Of a DNA stretch of 64,000 nt, positions 1-8,530 are shown one piece after another. Source of the stretch: CAVYXZ01 sp965223835 (GTDB lineage Bacteria > Chloroflexota > Anaerolineae > Aggregatilineales > Phototrophicaceae); assembly GCA_965223835.1 (NCBI GenBank), contig OZ245022.1:1-64000 (forward strand). Direction: 5' to 3'. Both the position numbers and the translations under genes were made by a program. Within the stretch, counting starts at the first letter, position 1. Every line of letters begins with the position of its first letter. The notes under the pieces are model-generated. The model was not told where the DNA came from, did not search any database, and saw nothing but the letters and a program-made list of their open reading frames with translations.

Positions 1-1022
1 GGTAGCCACATAACACCCGCACTATCGGTCACATCTGCACACAGGTCGTCTATCTCGTCCGTGGTGCGCACCAGCCCCAGCCCGTCCCGCAGCCAGTTGA
101 TTGTTGCCCCGGCGGTAAACACCCCGCCATCCAAACCGTAGGTTGGGGTGCCTGACCGTTGCCACGCCAGCAGCGTCAGCAATCCGTGCTGGCTGTTGAT
201 TATATGCTGTCCGGTGTTGAGGTTGATAAAACAGCCAGTGCCATAAGTCGCTTTGATGTCGCCGTTTTGCAGGCAGCCCTGCCCGATCATCGCTGCCGGT
301 TGATCCACCAGACTGGCAACAATTTCCAGGCCCACATGGTCAATTGCCCGATTGGACACCGTACCGAAATGCGCCGTTGATTCCAGCACTGTTGGCAGGA
401 TGTCCAACGGGATGTTGAACCGGTCGAGCAGCCAGGGATCCCACTGTAAGGTGTGAATGTTGAACAATAGGGTGCGCGCGGCAGTTGACACGTCCGTCAC
501 GAAAGATTGCCCTTCAGTCAGTTGCCAGATGATCCAGGTATCCAGCGTGCCGCAGGCGATGTGGTCGAATGGGGTATCAGCCGCGCAGTGGTCCAGCAGC
601 CAGCGAATCTTACTTGCTGAAAAATACGGATCAATCTTCAAGCCAGTGCGTGCCTGCACCTCGTGGACGATCGTGGCATCCTGCGCCAGTAGCGTGAGGG
701 AATCGGTAGTACGGGTATCCTGCCAGATGAGCGCATGATGCAGCGGACGGCCCGTAACCCGGTTCCACAGCATGACGCTCTCACCCTGATTCGCCAGCCC
801 CAGCCCAGCCACGTCCCCGACATCAACATCCGCCATGACCTGGTTCACCAGTTCACAGACATTGCGCCATAGCTCGTCCGGATCCTGCTCGACCCAGCCC
901 GGATGTGGATAAAATTGCTGGTGACTCTGATAAGCGGTTTGCACCCACGCGCCAACTTCATTCATTAAGCCGACGAAAGTCCCAGTCGTGCCCTGGTCGA
1001 TGCCCAGCACATAGCGTTTCAT
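1..1022 (-). CDS. FGGY-family kinase, glycerol-kinase-like (3' end outside window)
   Basis: The first 340 residues of a sugar/polyol kinase are present and the C-terminus lies beyond base 1. The protein opens MKRYVLGIDQGTTGTFVG, the FGGY phosphate-binding loop with the DQGTT form typical of glycerol kinases. A WQDTRT segment and a TYGTGCF block follow, both usual in the family. The start codon overlaps the stop of the upstream phosphodiesterase gene as ATGA, so the two are probably translationally coupled. As last visible gene of an importer-phosphodiesterase operon it would phosphorylate glycerol in the cytoplasm. Glycerol as substrate is inferred from motif and neighbours; another polyol is possible. 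Confidence 0.88.
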   Translation of the reverse strand, partial: MKRYVLGIDQGTTGTFVGLMNEVGAWVQTAYQSHQQFYPHPGWVEQDPDELWRNVCELVNQVMADVDVGDVAGLGLANQGESVMLWNRVTGRPLHHALIWQDTRTTDSLTLLAQDATIVHEVQARTGLKIDPYFSASKIRWLLDHCAADTPFDHIACGTLDTWIIWQLTEGQSFVTDVSTAARTLLFNIHTLQWDPWLLDRFNIPLDILPTVLESTAHFGTVSNRAIDHVGLEIVASLVDQPAAMIGQGCLQNGDIKATYGTGCFINLNTGQHIINSQHGLLTLLAWQRSGTPTYGLDGGVFTAGATINWLRDGLGLVRTTDEIDDLCADVTDSAGVMWL

Positions 1023-1750
1023 GCGGGCACTAGCTCCGGGTAATTAGTCATAATACCGGCTGCGCCCAGATCAGCGGCCCGCCGCATTGCTACCGGGTCA
1101 TCAATCGTCCAGGTCCAGACATCGAACCCATGCTGCCGGGCTTCGTCAACCAGTTCAGCCGAGAGAGTTGTGTGTCGGTGCAGCATAAAATTGGCCTTAC
1201 AGCGCAAAACCTGAGCACATAGCTGCCAGGGAGTCGCACTGCCGTCCTGTGGTGTCGGATCCAACGCCGTCGCTAACAGCGGCTCCCAGGCCTTGATCGC
1301 TTCCAGACAGTCCGGGTCAAATGAGGAGATCACCACCGGCTGCAAATAATCGCGTTCTTGCAACAGCGCGACCAGGGCGCGGGCGGTATCATGATAATCG
1401 AGCGGTGTGACGCCTTTGACCTCGATGCAGACCCGCACCGGTTGATCGACAACCCAATCGAGCACTGCTTGCAGCATCGGGATGCGTTCGTCCGCGAATT
1501 GGGGATCAAACCAGGCCCCTGCATCCAGCGCTTTTACCTCTGCCAGGGACATGTCACAGAACAGCCCCGCCCCATTCGTACAACGATCGGCCATCGTATC
1601 ATGACTGACGATCAGCACGTCGTCGAACGTCGATACGACATCTAATTCCAGCCAATCAGCGCCGGCCTCAACCGCTTTTTGGAAGGCCAGCAGTGTGTTT
1701 TCCGGGTAACGGCCCGAGTAGCCCCGATGAGCAATGTGTAAGGGGCGCAT
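1019..1750 (-). CDS. Glycerophosphodiester phosphodiesterase
   Basis: 243-residue GDPD-family TIM barrel, hydrolysing glycerophosphodiesters to glycerol 3-phosphate plus an alcohol. It begins MRPLHIAHRGYSG, with the catalytic HRG, followed by PENTLLAF and ELDVVSTFDDVLIVSHD, the metal-binding Glu/Asp and second catalytic His. I chose the ATG at 1750 because the HRG motif lies a few residues from the start in this family; an upstream in-frame ATG at 1795 would overlap the ATPase gene. No signal peptide is visible, so it should act in the cytoplasm on imported substrate. It starts one base after the ATPase gene ends and overlaps the kinase gene by 4 bp. Confidence 0.92.
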   Translation of the reverse strand: MRPLHIAHRGYSGRYPENTLLAFQKAVEAGADWLELDVVSTFDDVLIVSHDTMADRCTNGAGLFCDMSLAEVKALDAGAWFDPQFADERIPMLQAVLDWVVDQPVRVCIEVKGVTPLDYHDTARALVALLQERDYLQPVVISSFDPDCLEAIKAWEPLLATALDPTPQDGSATPWQLCAQVLRCKANFMLHRHTTLSAELVDEARQHGFDVWTWTIDDPVAMRRAADLGAAGIMTNYPELVPA

Positions 1751-1751
1751 G

Positions 1752-2876
1752 TTAAACTGGCTGCTGAATGGGCGTGATGGGTTCGTGAATTTCACCGGCG
1801 CGTGGTACCAGCGCGATATGGCTGAGCGTGCAGGTGATGGTCGAACCGGCTACGTCTAGCAAATCGAGTCGGCGTCCACCGCCAACATGGATGCGCAGAG
1901 TTTGCCCTTCCAGCTTGCCCTCGATAATCACGATACTGCCGGTAAGCGAGGCGTGGCTCACGGCCACCTGAATCACGTTGTCGCGGTCCAGGGCCTCGTC
2001 TGGTGTGATGATGTCGATGTCATCCGCCCGGATGCACGCCCAGATGGGCATTCCGGCTTCAAGGTCCGGGTGTTTGCTGGTCGTTCGAAACAGCGCGTCC
2101 AGTCCATCCAGCTTCACCGTATATTCGTCCCCCGCTGCCTCGACAATCGCGCCCGGCAGGAAGTTGTTGGTGCCGATAAACGTCGCGCTGAAGAGTGTGC
2201 GCGGATTTTGATAAATGTCCAGCGGCGTCCCCTCTTGCTCAATCTCACCGTCGTTCATGAGGAGCACGTTGTCCGCAATCGTCAATGCCTCCCCCTGGTC
2301 ATGGGTTACCAGCACCATCGTGGCGTTGGTCTTGCGATGGATTTCTGCTATTTCCAGCTTGAGTTCGTCACGCAGTTTCGCGTCCAATGCACTCAGCGGC
2401 TCGTCCAGCAACAACAGATCGGGAGCCGGGGCGAGTGCCCGTGCGATCACAACCCGCTGGGCCTGGCCGCCGGATAGCTGGCGAAAGGTGCGCTGCTCCA
2501 TGCCTTCCAGATGCACCAGCGCCAGCATCTCCCGAACACGATTACGAATGTCGGCTTTGGGCCAGTTGCGCAGCCGCAGACCCCAGGCGATATTTTCAAA
2601 AGCGGTCATGTGTGGGAACATCGACGGGCGCTGAAAGACCATGCCCAGATTACGTTTGGACGGCTCTAACCGGGTGACATCGTTTGGCCCAATAAAGATT
2701 TGGCCCTCATCCGGCATTGTTAAACCAGCAATGCAGCGCAGCAAAGTCGTTTTGCCACAGCCCGATGGCCCCAGAATAGCCGTCAGTGAGCCTTCGGGAA
2801 TCTCAACGCTGACATGATCGACGGCGAACACGTCGTCAAAGCGCTTAACGAGGTTTTGAATGTTGACGTTTGCCAT
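1752..2876 (-). CDS. ABC importer ATPase (UgpC/PotA type)
   Basis: 374-residue nucleotide-binding subunit. It shows Walker A GPSGCGKTT at about residues 36-44, the signature LSGGQ near 135, Walker B LLLLDEP with the D-loop SALD, and the switch His in VTHDQGEA. The roughly 130-residue C-terminal part fits the TOBE regulatory domains of importers for sugars, glycerol phosphate and polyamines. It is the only ATPase in this operon, so it probably acts as a homodimer under the two permeases. It follows the second permease directly, and the phosphodiesterase starts one base after its stop. Confidence 0.93.
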   Translation of the reverse strand: MANVNIQNLVKRFDDVFAVDHVSVEIPEGSLTAILGPSGCGKTTLLRCIAGLTMPDEGQIFIGPNDVTRLEPSKRNLGMVFQRPSMFPHMTAFENIAWGLRLRNWPKADIRNRVREMLALVHLEGMEQRTFRQLSGGQAQRVVIARALAPAPDLLLLDEPLSALDAKLRDELKLEIAEIHRKTNATMVLVTHDQGEALTIADNVLLMNDGEIEQEGTPLDIYQNPRTLFSATFIGTNNFLPGAIVEAAGDEYTVKLDGLDALFRTTSKHPDLEAGMPIWACIRADDIDIITPDEALDRDNVIQVAVSHASLTGSIVIIEGKLEGQTLRIHVGGGRRLDLLDVAGSTITCTLSHIALVPRAGEIHEPITPIQQPV

Positions 2877-3674
2877 TTATGCGAAAACCCCTCGAAACTG
2901 TTTGCGGAAGACGAAGTATAACGCCTGAACCAACCCCAGTATAATAAATTGCATCACCAGCACCTGCACCGCCAACTCCGGTGTGAAGCCCAGCCGTTCC
3001 ACATCGCGGTAAATATAAACCGCGACCGGCGGTTCTTTCGCGCCCAAGATCCAGGGGACCAGAAAGTTCGTCGCCGAAAACGTAAACGCGATGGTCGCGG
3101 CGGTGATAACCCCCGGCGCAATCAGCGGCAGCGTCACCCGAAAGAACGTATGCGCTGGACTGGCCCCCATCACCAGGGCCGCCTCTTCATACACTTCATC
3201 GGTAGTTGCCAGCGATCCCTGAATCGTCCGAATCACCAGCGGAATTGCACCCATTGCAGTGGCGATGACCACGATGAGAAAGGTGCCACGCAGTTCGATA
3301 AAATAAATGGCGACATACACGCCGATGGCAATGACATAAGTGACAGCCGGAAATACATTTGGAATGAAGATCGCCGCTGAAAGCAGGCTGCGACCCGGAA
3401 AACGCCGCCGTTCGAGCGTATAGGCCGCGGGCAGGCACACGATAATCAGCAATACGGTTGACCAGAATCCCAGGCGCAAACTGACGCCCATCGACTGCCA
3501 GAATCCAGCCCATAGCACGCGATTGAAGGCGTTCAGCGAGAAATTTTGCGGTGGGAACACCACATCCGATGACACTGAGGTCAGCATCATCTGCACCACC
3601 GGCCAGATCATCACCGCCGCCAACAACAGGGCGTAAATATTCAGAATGACGAATATGTAGCGCGGGATTCGCAT
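2877..3674 (-). CDS. ABC transporter permease (PotC/UgpE type)
   Basis: 265-residue inner-membrane permease with about six hydrophobic segments. The cytoplasmic EAA loop is seen as YEEAALVMGASPAHTFFRVTLPLIAPG, which contacts the ATPase. Its start codon shares one base with the stop of the partner permease gene (TGATG), and the ATPase gene follows without a gap. With the partner it forms the channel of the importer. The substrate is inferred from the phosphodiesterase and glycerol-type kinase in the operon. Confidence 0.9.
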   Translation of the reverse strand: MRIPRYIFVILNIYALLLAAVMIWPVVQMMLTSVSSDVVFPPQNFSLNAFNRVLWAGFWQSMGVSLRLGFWSTVLLIIVCLPAAYTLERRRFPGRSLLSAAIFIPNVFPAVTYVIAIGVYVAIYFIELRGTFLIVVIATAMGAIPLVIRTIQGSLATTDEVYEEAALVMGASPAHTFFRVTLPLIAPGVITAATIAFTFSATNFLVPWILGAKEPPVAVYIYRDVERLGFTPELAVQVLVMQFIILGLVQALYFVFRKQFRGVFA

Positions 3675-4606
3675 CAGGCTTCGTCTCCTTCCTGCGACCG
3701 CAAGTAAAGATACAGGAAAATTATGGAGACTCCCGTCAAGATCACCCCCAGTGCCGAGGCCATTGGGTAGTTGAAGAAGGGATCAACTTCGCGGTGAATC
3801 TTGTTCGCCAGCCAGGGGTTATAGGGACCGACCAGAATCAGCGGCAGTGTGAACACCCCTACCCCGCTGGATACGCTCAACAACAATGCGCCCATGATGC
3901 CCCGTTTTGCCAGCGGAAACGTGATCTTGCGCAGGGTCTGGAACGTATTCGCCCCCATTGTCTGCGCCGCTTCTTCATACACTACATCTACCCCGACCAG
4001 CGCGCTGCGTATCAACAGCACCGAGAGTGTCGGAATCGACATCCAGATAATGACGATCAAGGGCGACCCGATGAAGCGAATCGGCTCTTGAATCAAACCG
4101 ACGCCCATCAAAAGCCAGTTGACCGGACCCTGCGGTGCGAAGGCATAGGCCAGCGCGAACAGCGTAAAAATCTCGCCAAATACCGGCAGCAAAAATGATA
4201 GTTCGATCACCGAGCGACCAAACGGATTATAACGCGCCAGAAAATAGGCCACCGGAATCGACAGCGTGATTGACAGCGATGAGGTGAGGAAGGCGATGCC
4301 GACCGTCCAGATCAGGCTTTCCAGGTAAACTTCATCGGCTTGAAAAGCGCGGGCGAAATTCTCCAGCGTGAAGTCGGGCACAGGCCGCCACAACACACCG
4401 CGATAAAGTTCACGCGAATAAAAGCCAAACGCAACCTGAAACACAATCGGCACGACGAACACCAGCCCGATGTACAGCAGCAATGGCGACAGCAGAATCA
4501 ATGTACCACTATAGCGCTGACGCCAGTTGGCGATGCGTTGTTTGAACGAGATAACGCGGACAGGCGCTAACCCATCCGCGTTATCCAGCAGTTCACTCGA
4601 TCGCAC
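3674..4606 (-). CDS. ABC transporter permease (PotB/UgpA type)
   Basis: 310-residue permease starting at a GTG codon two bases after the binding-protein gene ends. An N-terminal cytoplasmic stretch precedes about six membrane spans. The EAA loop is YEEAAQTMGANTFQTLRKITFPLAKRG. It pairs with the neighbouring permease to form the translocation pore. The tight spacing on both sides shows a single operon. Confidence 0.9.
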   Translation of the reverse strand: MRSSELLDNADGLAPVRVISFKQRIANWRQRYSGTLILLSPLLLYIGLVFVVPIVFQVAFGFYSRELYRGVLWRPVPDFTLENFARAFQADEVYLESLIWTVGIAFLTSSLSITLSIPVAYFLARYNPFGRSVIELSFLLPVFGEIFTLFALAYAFAPQGPVNWLLMGVGLIQEPIRFIGSPLIVIIWMSIPTLSVLLIRSALVGVDVVYEEAAQTMGANTFQTLRKITFPLAKRGIMGALLLSVSSGVGVFTLPLILVGPYNPWLANKIHREVDPFFNYPMASALGVILTGVSIIFLYLYLRSQEGDEA

Positions 4607-4608
4607 GA

Positions 4609-5910
4609 TTAGATACCCTGAACGATCCGGTCATAGGTCCGCGAAATCCATTCCGCGTTCGGGACATACCATTCCCAGTTGATCGGCAGGATCAGGCTAC
4701 CCGGATCCGCCGGATGATAGGGAATGGCCCAATCGGGCATGACTTCGCGGTTGGCCGGGCGCACGCCACCAGCATAGACGACCAGATACTTATCCTCGGT
4801 GACTTCCCAGCGATTGATCGCTTCGGCATCCGGGGTTTCTTTATACCAGCCGAGGTGCTGGAATTCGTTATCTACGAACCAGTTGATGAGGATGCGAGCC
4901 GCGACCGGATGATCGGCACCGGCCACCGGAGTCATGGTCTCACGGTTGGAGGCGATCCCGGATGTCGGATAGAATGCCGATAGGACGTCATCCGCCTGAT
5001 TCCATTCGGTGCCCAGCAGTTCGCGGGTATATACCCCCCATAGCCCGGCCCACCAGGCTTCACCGGTCTGAAGCATGAGTCGCATCGTCGGGTCGTTGCC
5101 GATGTCGCCCAACCGCAGGATCTTGTCTTCCATGTTCTCGCCCCACCATTCGAGGCCCGCTTCCCAGGTATCATTGTCCCACAGATCACCGCTGACGATG
5201 CCCTGATTCAGCAGCGAGTTGAGGAAGCCCATGAAGACGAAGTGCCCGCGCGAGTCGTTGAAGGCGTAGTTGATGCCTTTTTCGACCATTTCATCACGGG
5301 CGAGGTCAGTCCAATCAACATAGTTGGCGACATCCACTTTGTCTTTGCGCAAAATACCCTGCAACCATTCATAACCCTGGTAGACGACCCCATAAATATC
5401 GCCGCCTTCCATTTCCAGCTCTGGCTCGTGGAACAGGTAGGGATCATCCATGTCGCCCAGGTTGGTGAGCAGCGGTTGATATTGTTCCATATCAACGGGT
5501 TCGCCCCATTCCAGCGCCATGATCTGCAGGTAATTCTGCTCTTCCTTGTCAATCACGTCGATGCCCAGTTCACGGATGTGGCGGTCCGCCAGCGGCAGTT
5601 CAGTCATAAAGTTGCCAAAGTTGCCGGTCTGCCATTCCAACTCGACCGGAACACCATACAGCCGTTCCGTATATTCAGCGAATTTGGGAATCAGATGGGT
5701 TTCGGGCAACCCGGAAAATCCCCAGCTATGGATAGAGACGCGTGCGCCCTCGGCTTCGAGCGCCTGCCCCACCTGGGCAGGATCACTCAAATCGAAGTCG
5801 CCCACCTGGCGCACGAACGCCGGAAAATCCAGCTTGCTTGCCAGCGCGCCCGCGCCAACGCCACCGGACATCTTCAAAAAATCACGCCGACTCAAACCTT
5901 TATCTTTCAT
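4609..5910 (-). CDS. ABC extracellular substrate-binding protein with Tat-type signal
   Basis: 433-residue family-1 solute-binding protein, first gene of the operon. The N-terminus carries SRRDFLKMSGG, a twin-arginine motif, followed by a short Gly/Ala-rich segment, so it is probably exported folded. The ATG at 5910 is chosen because GGAGG lies just upstream; an in-frame GTG at 5922 lies on top of that ribosome site. The body is rich in Trp and acidic residues, as in binding proteins for small polar solutes. Substrate glycerol, glycerol phosphate or a glycerophosphodiester is inferred from downstream genes only. Confidence 0.88.
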   Translation of the reverse strand: MKDKGLSRRDFLKMSGGVGAGALASKLDFPAFVRQVGDFDLSDPAQVGQALEAEGARVSIHSWGFSGLPETHLIPKFAEYTERLYGVPVELEWQTGNFGNFMTELPLADRHIRELGIDVIDKEEQNYLQIMALEWGEPVDMEQYQPLLTNLGDMDDPYLFHEPELEMEGGDIYGVVYQGYEWLQGILRKDKVDVANYVDWTDLARDEMVEKGINYAFNDSRGHFVFMGFLNSLLNQGIVSGDLWDNDTWEAGLEWWGENMEDKILRLGDIGNDPTMRLMLQTGEAWWAGLWGVYTRELLGTEWNQADDVLSAFYPTSGIASNRETMTPVAGADHPVAARILINWFVDNEFQHLGWYKETPDAEAINRWEVTEDKYLVVYAGGVRPANREVMPDWAIPYHPADPGSLILPINWEWYVPNAEWISRTYDRIVQGI

Positions 5911-6113
5911 CTTTTCCTCCACTTTTTAGACGATCATAAAGCTGATGGTGCGCGTTGCTGGTGTCGAAAAGTCAACACTCAGCCAGAGTTTAGATGGTCT
6001 TTTTTAACGATATTTTAAGAATATGGGAAATTTTGTGACCATTCAGGCAAAATTTTTACCATATTATGCCCGATTAGTCAAAAATTGTTATATTGCAGCG
6101 GTTTTCGCAATGC

Positions 6114-6142
6114 AAAAAACCACATACCAGTCAGGCATGTGG
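6114..6142 (-). terminator. Rho-independent terminator after the 138-residue gene
   Basis: On the minus strand a 9-bp stem (CCACATGCC / GGTATGTGG, one G-U pair) with a 5-base loop is followed by six T. It lies about 28 bases past the stop of the 6170-6586 gene. The rest of the 5911-6169 gap is AT-rich and must hold the promoter of the importer operon; I could not fix its boxes. Confidence 0.75.
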
Positions 6143-6169
6143 CGGTAATTCGTCAGATTGTGGCGGGAG

Positions 6170-6586
6170 TTAAGTTTTACTTTCGATCAAGTCAGGTAAA
6201 ATCCGCATAATCACCCGGTTGAAGGTGGTCAACCGCTCCGGCAGATCGCGGGCCAGCGCCAGTTCCAGCGCCCGAGCAGCTGCGATCGCAATTTGCAAAT
6301 CAAGGTCGAGTGCCAGTTCCAGTGAATATGCCAGGCCATAAGCCAGTTCCAGGTCGCGATCTCGACTACGACCCAGCGTCCGGGTGCCCAGATGGCCCAG
6401 TTGTTGCAGCGCACCCAGTTCATGCGCCAGATCACGGGCGAGGGCCAGCAAAGCACGCAGTCGGTCGCGCTCAGAATCCAACCCGGCAATGCGTTGGACC
6501 GCTTCATCGGGGTTATCGGCATCCACAGCGCTACGCACCTGGTCATAGATTTCCCGATAATTTTGCTGGTGATCTGGATTACTCAT
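6170..6586 (-). CDS. Uncharacterised Arg/Asp/Leu/Ala repeat-rich small protein
   Basis: 138 residues; I do not recognise a named family. The first 60 residues look like a mixed helical region. Residues 60-120 are a low-complexity run of short helical units such as RDRDLELAYGLAYSLELALDLDLQ and ALELALARDLPERL, where acidic and basic residues alternate with Leu and Ala. This could form an alpha solenoid or coiled coil. No signal peptide or membrane span is visible. It is a single gene with its own terminator. Similar RDLxLAL strings occur, from memory, in large Chloroflexi and cyanobacterial NACHT-type proteins, but no such domain is present here. Confidence 0.7.
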   Translation of the reverse strand: MSNPDHQQNYREIYDQVRSAVDADNPDEAVQRIAGLDSERDRLRALLALARDLAHELGALQQLGHLGTRTLGRSRDRDLELAYGLAYSLELALDLDLQIAIAAARALELALARDLPERLTTFNRVIMRILPDLIESKT

Positions 6587-6688
6587 CGCACTGCTCCTGC
6601 CGTGAAGCCAAATAAAAAACAGTCCCAGCTAAGAGTGTACTGGAACTGCTGAAAGTTGTCGAAAAATGATGCTTGTTTGTAGTAGAGT

Positions 6689-7651
6689 TTATGCCCAGAA
6701 CATCTCACCGGGATCTTCGAAGATGGTGGCCGCTTGCAAGGTAGCGATGCCCTTTGCCAACCCCTCGTCTGCCGACATCAGCGCGTCTTCATGCTCAATC
6801 GAAATCACATAATCGTAGCCGATCATGCGCAGCGCACTGGTGATGTCGTTCCAGTCTTTCAGGCCATGCCCATAGCCAATCGAGCGGAACGTCCACGAGC
6901 GGTCTGGAATCAGGTCGTACGGCTTGTTGTCATTGCTGCCGTTGACCTCAATGTTCAGCCGGTCCACGTAGACATCCTTACCATGCACATGATAGATCGC
7001 ATCGCCCAGCTTGCGAATCGCCGCCACCGGGTCAACGCCGTTCCACCACAAGTGGCTGGGGTCAAAATTACAGCCCAGCACTGGCCCGACCGCATCGCGC
7101 AGGCGCAGCATCGTATAGACATTGTAGACCAGCATCCCAGGGTGCATCTCAAAGGCAAACTTGATGCCATGATCGTCAATGACTTTGGCGGCTTCGGTCC
7201 AGTAAGGAATGGCAACCTCGTCCCACTGGTAATCGAGAATCTCCAAAAAATGCGGCGGCCAGGGACAAGTCACCCAGTTGGGCAGTTTGTCCATCGGCGT
7301 ACCGCCTGGCAAACCAGAGAAGCCATTGACCACTGGTACATTCAACAGTTGTGCGAGTTTCGCCGTGTCGCGGATTTCCTGATCGGCTTTTTCTGCAATG
7401 GCCGGGTCCGGGTGAATGGGGTTGTTATGCACGCTCAACGCACTCAAGATCAGGCCGCGCGAGTGAATCGCATCCAGATATTCTGAACGCCGGGTTTCGC
7501 TGGCTAGCAGTTCTGCCACCGGGCAATGCGGGTCGCCGGGATAACCGCCGGTGCCGATCTCAACCGCCGTGACGCCCGCTGCCTGGGCTTTGTCGAGCGC
7601 TTCCTCGAAGGTCAGGTTGCCCCAGAGGGCCGTAAATACACCAATTCGCAT
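6689..7651 (-). CDS. Sugar phosphate isomerase/epimerase (TIM barrel)
   Basis: About 320 residues, of the xylose-isomerase-like AP-endonuclease-2 fold. The opening MRIGVFTALWG and the strand-end motifs FEMHPGMLVYN, GCNFDPSHLWW, YHVHGKDVY and ISIEHEDAL hold the Glu, Asp, His and Glu that bind the metal. The second of two adjacent ATGs is preferred because AGGAG lies at normal distance. It is divergent from a second isomerase gene at 7767, and both may share a control region. It would interconvert a keto- or inosose-type sugar; the substrate cannot be read from sequence. Confidence 0.87.
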   Translation of the reverse strand: MRIGVFTALWGNLTFEEALDKAQAAGVTAVEIGTGGYPGDPHCPVAELLASETRRSEYLDAIHSRGLILSALSVHNNPIHPDPAIAEKADQEIRDTAKLAQLLNVPVVNGFSGLPGGTPMDKLPNWVTCPWPPHFLEILDYQWDEVAIPYWTEAAKVIDDHGIKFAFEMHPGMLVYNVYTMLRLRDAVGPVLGCNFDPSHLWWNGVDPVAAIRKLGDAIYHVHGKDVYVDRLNIEVNGSNDNKPYDLIPDRSWTFRSIGYGHGLKDWNDITSALRMIGYDYVISIEHEDALMSADEGLAKGIATLQAATIFEDPGEMFWA

Positions 7652-7766
7652 CATAGTCTCCTGAAATCTATTTCAATAACATATACAATGCTATACAATA
7701 GTAGCGCAATGTGCTGGAGGCAGCAATCAATGTTTCTGCTTATACTGACTTTTGAGGAAGGTTTTC

Positions 7767-8519
7767 ATGACGATCCCAATCGGGTTACAACTCTATACAA
7801 TTAAAGACGAGACGGCCAAGGACTTCTTGGGCACGATTCGCAAAGTCGGCCAGATTGGTTATGACGGTGTGGAATTCGCCGGTTATTTTGACACACCCGC
7901 CGCTGAACTGAAGCAAACCCTCGTTGACAGCAATCTACAGGTGGCGGGAACGCACCTGAACACCCGGATTCTCCGCAATGATCTGGCGGCTAATATTGAC
8001 TACTGTCAGGCCATCGACTGCCCCGCCATCCTCTGCCCCTCATTCAAAGTGGAGGAACGCAGCGCTGACTTCTTTAAAGGCATGGCCGACTTTTTCAATG
8101 AGACGGCACAAACCTGTAAGGATAACGACCTGGGTTTTGCCTATCACATTCACGGTCATGAATTTATCGACTTCGGCGGTCAGACCGGTATGGACATCCT
8201 CTTCGAAAACACCGACCCGTCGCTGGTCTACTATGAACTTGATACCTACTGGGTTGAAAAAGGCGGGGCGGATTCGCTGGCGTTGTTCAAGGCCAATGCC
8301 GACCGCTGCTCGTTCATCCACTTCAAAGATATGAAAGACCGTATCGATTGGCATGATACTGAAATTGGTGACGGCCTGATCGATGTGGCCGGGATTATCG
8401 CGGCGTCCGCTGATTCAGCAGTGGAGTGGTTTGTGGTGGAACAAGAAGCCTTCGATATGCCGGTAATGGATAGTATCGTCATTAGCCTGAAAAACCTGCG
8501 CCAGATGACACAGGCTTAG
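7767..8519 (+). CDS. Sugar phosphate isomerase/epimerase (TIM barrel)
   Basis: 250 residues of the same fold as its divergent neighbour but a distinct subfamily, opening MTIPIGLQLYTIKDE. Metal-site motifs include the His of HIHGHEF, YELDTYWVEKGG, FIHFKDMKD and WFVVEQEAF. The ATG at 7767 follows GAGGAAGG at normal distance. The next gene, an FG-GAP protein, starts 11 bases downstream, so the two form an operon. Substrate unknown. Confidence 0.88.
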   Translation: MTIPIGLQLYTIKDETAKDFLGTIRKVGQIGYDGVEFAGYFDTPAAELKQTLVDSNLQVAGTHLNTRILRNDLAANIDYCQAIDCPAILCPSFKVEERSADFFKGMADFFNETAQTCKDNDLGFAYHIHGHEFIDFGGQTGMDILFENTDPSLVYYELDTYWVEKGGADSLALFKANADRCSFIHFKDMKDRIDWHDTEIGDGLIDVAGIIAASADSAVEWFVVEQEAFDMPVMDSIVISLKNLRQMTQA

Positions 8520-8530
8520 GGGAGACGATC

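Noticed and set aside
5242..6018. Long open frame (258 codons) on the plus strand
   Set aside because: It is antisense to the binding-protein gene and has no domain features or ribosome site.
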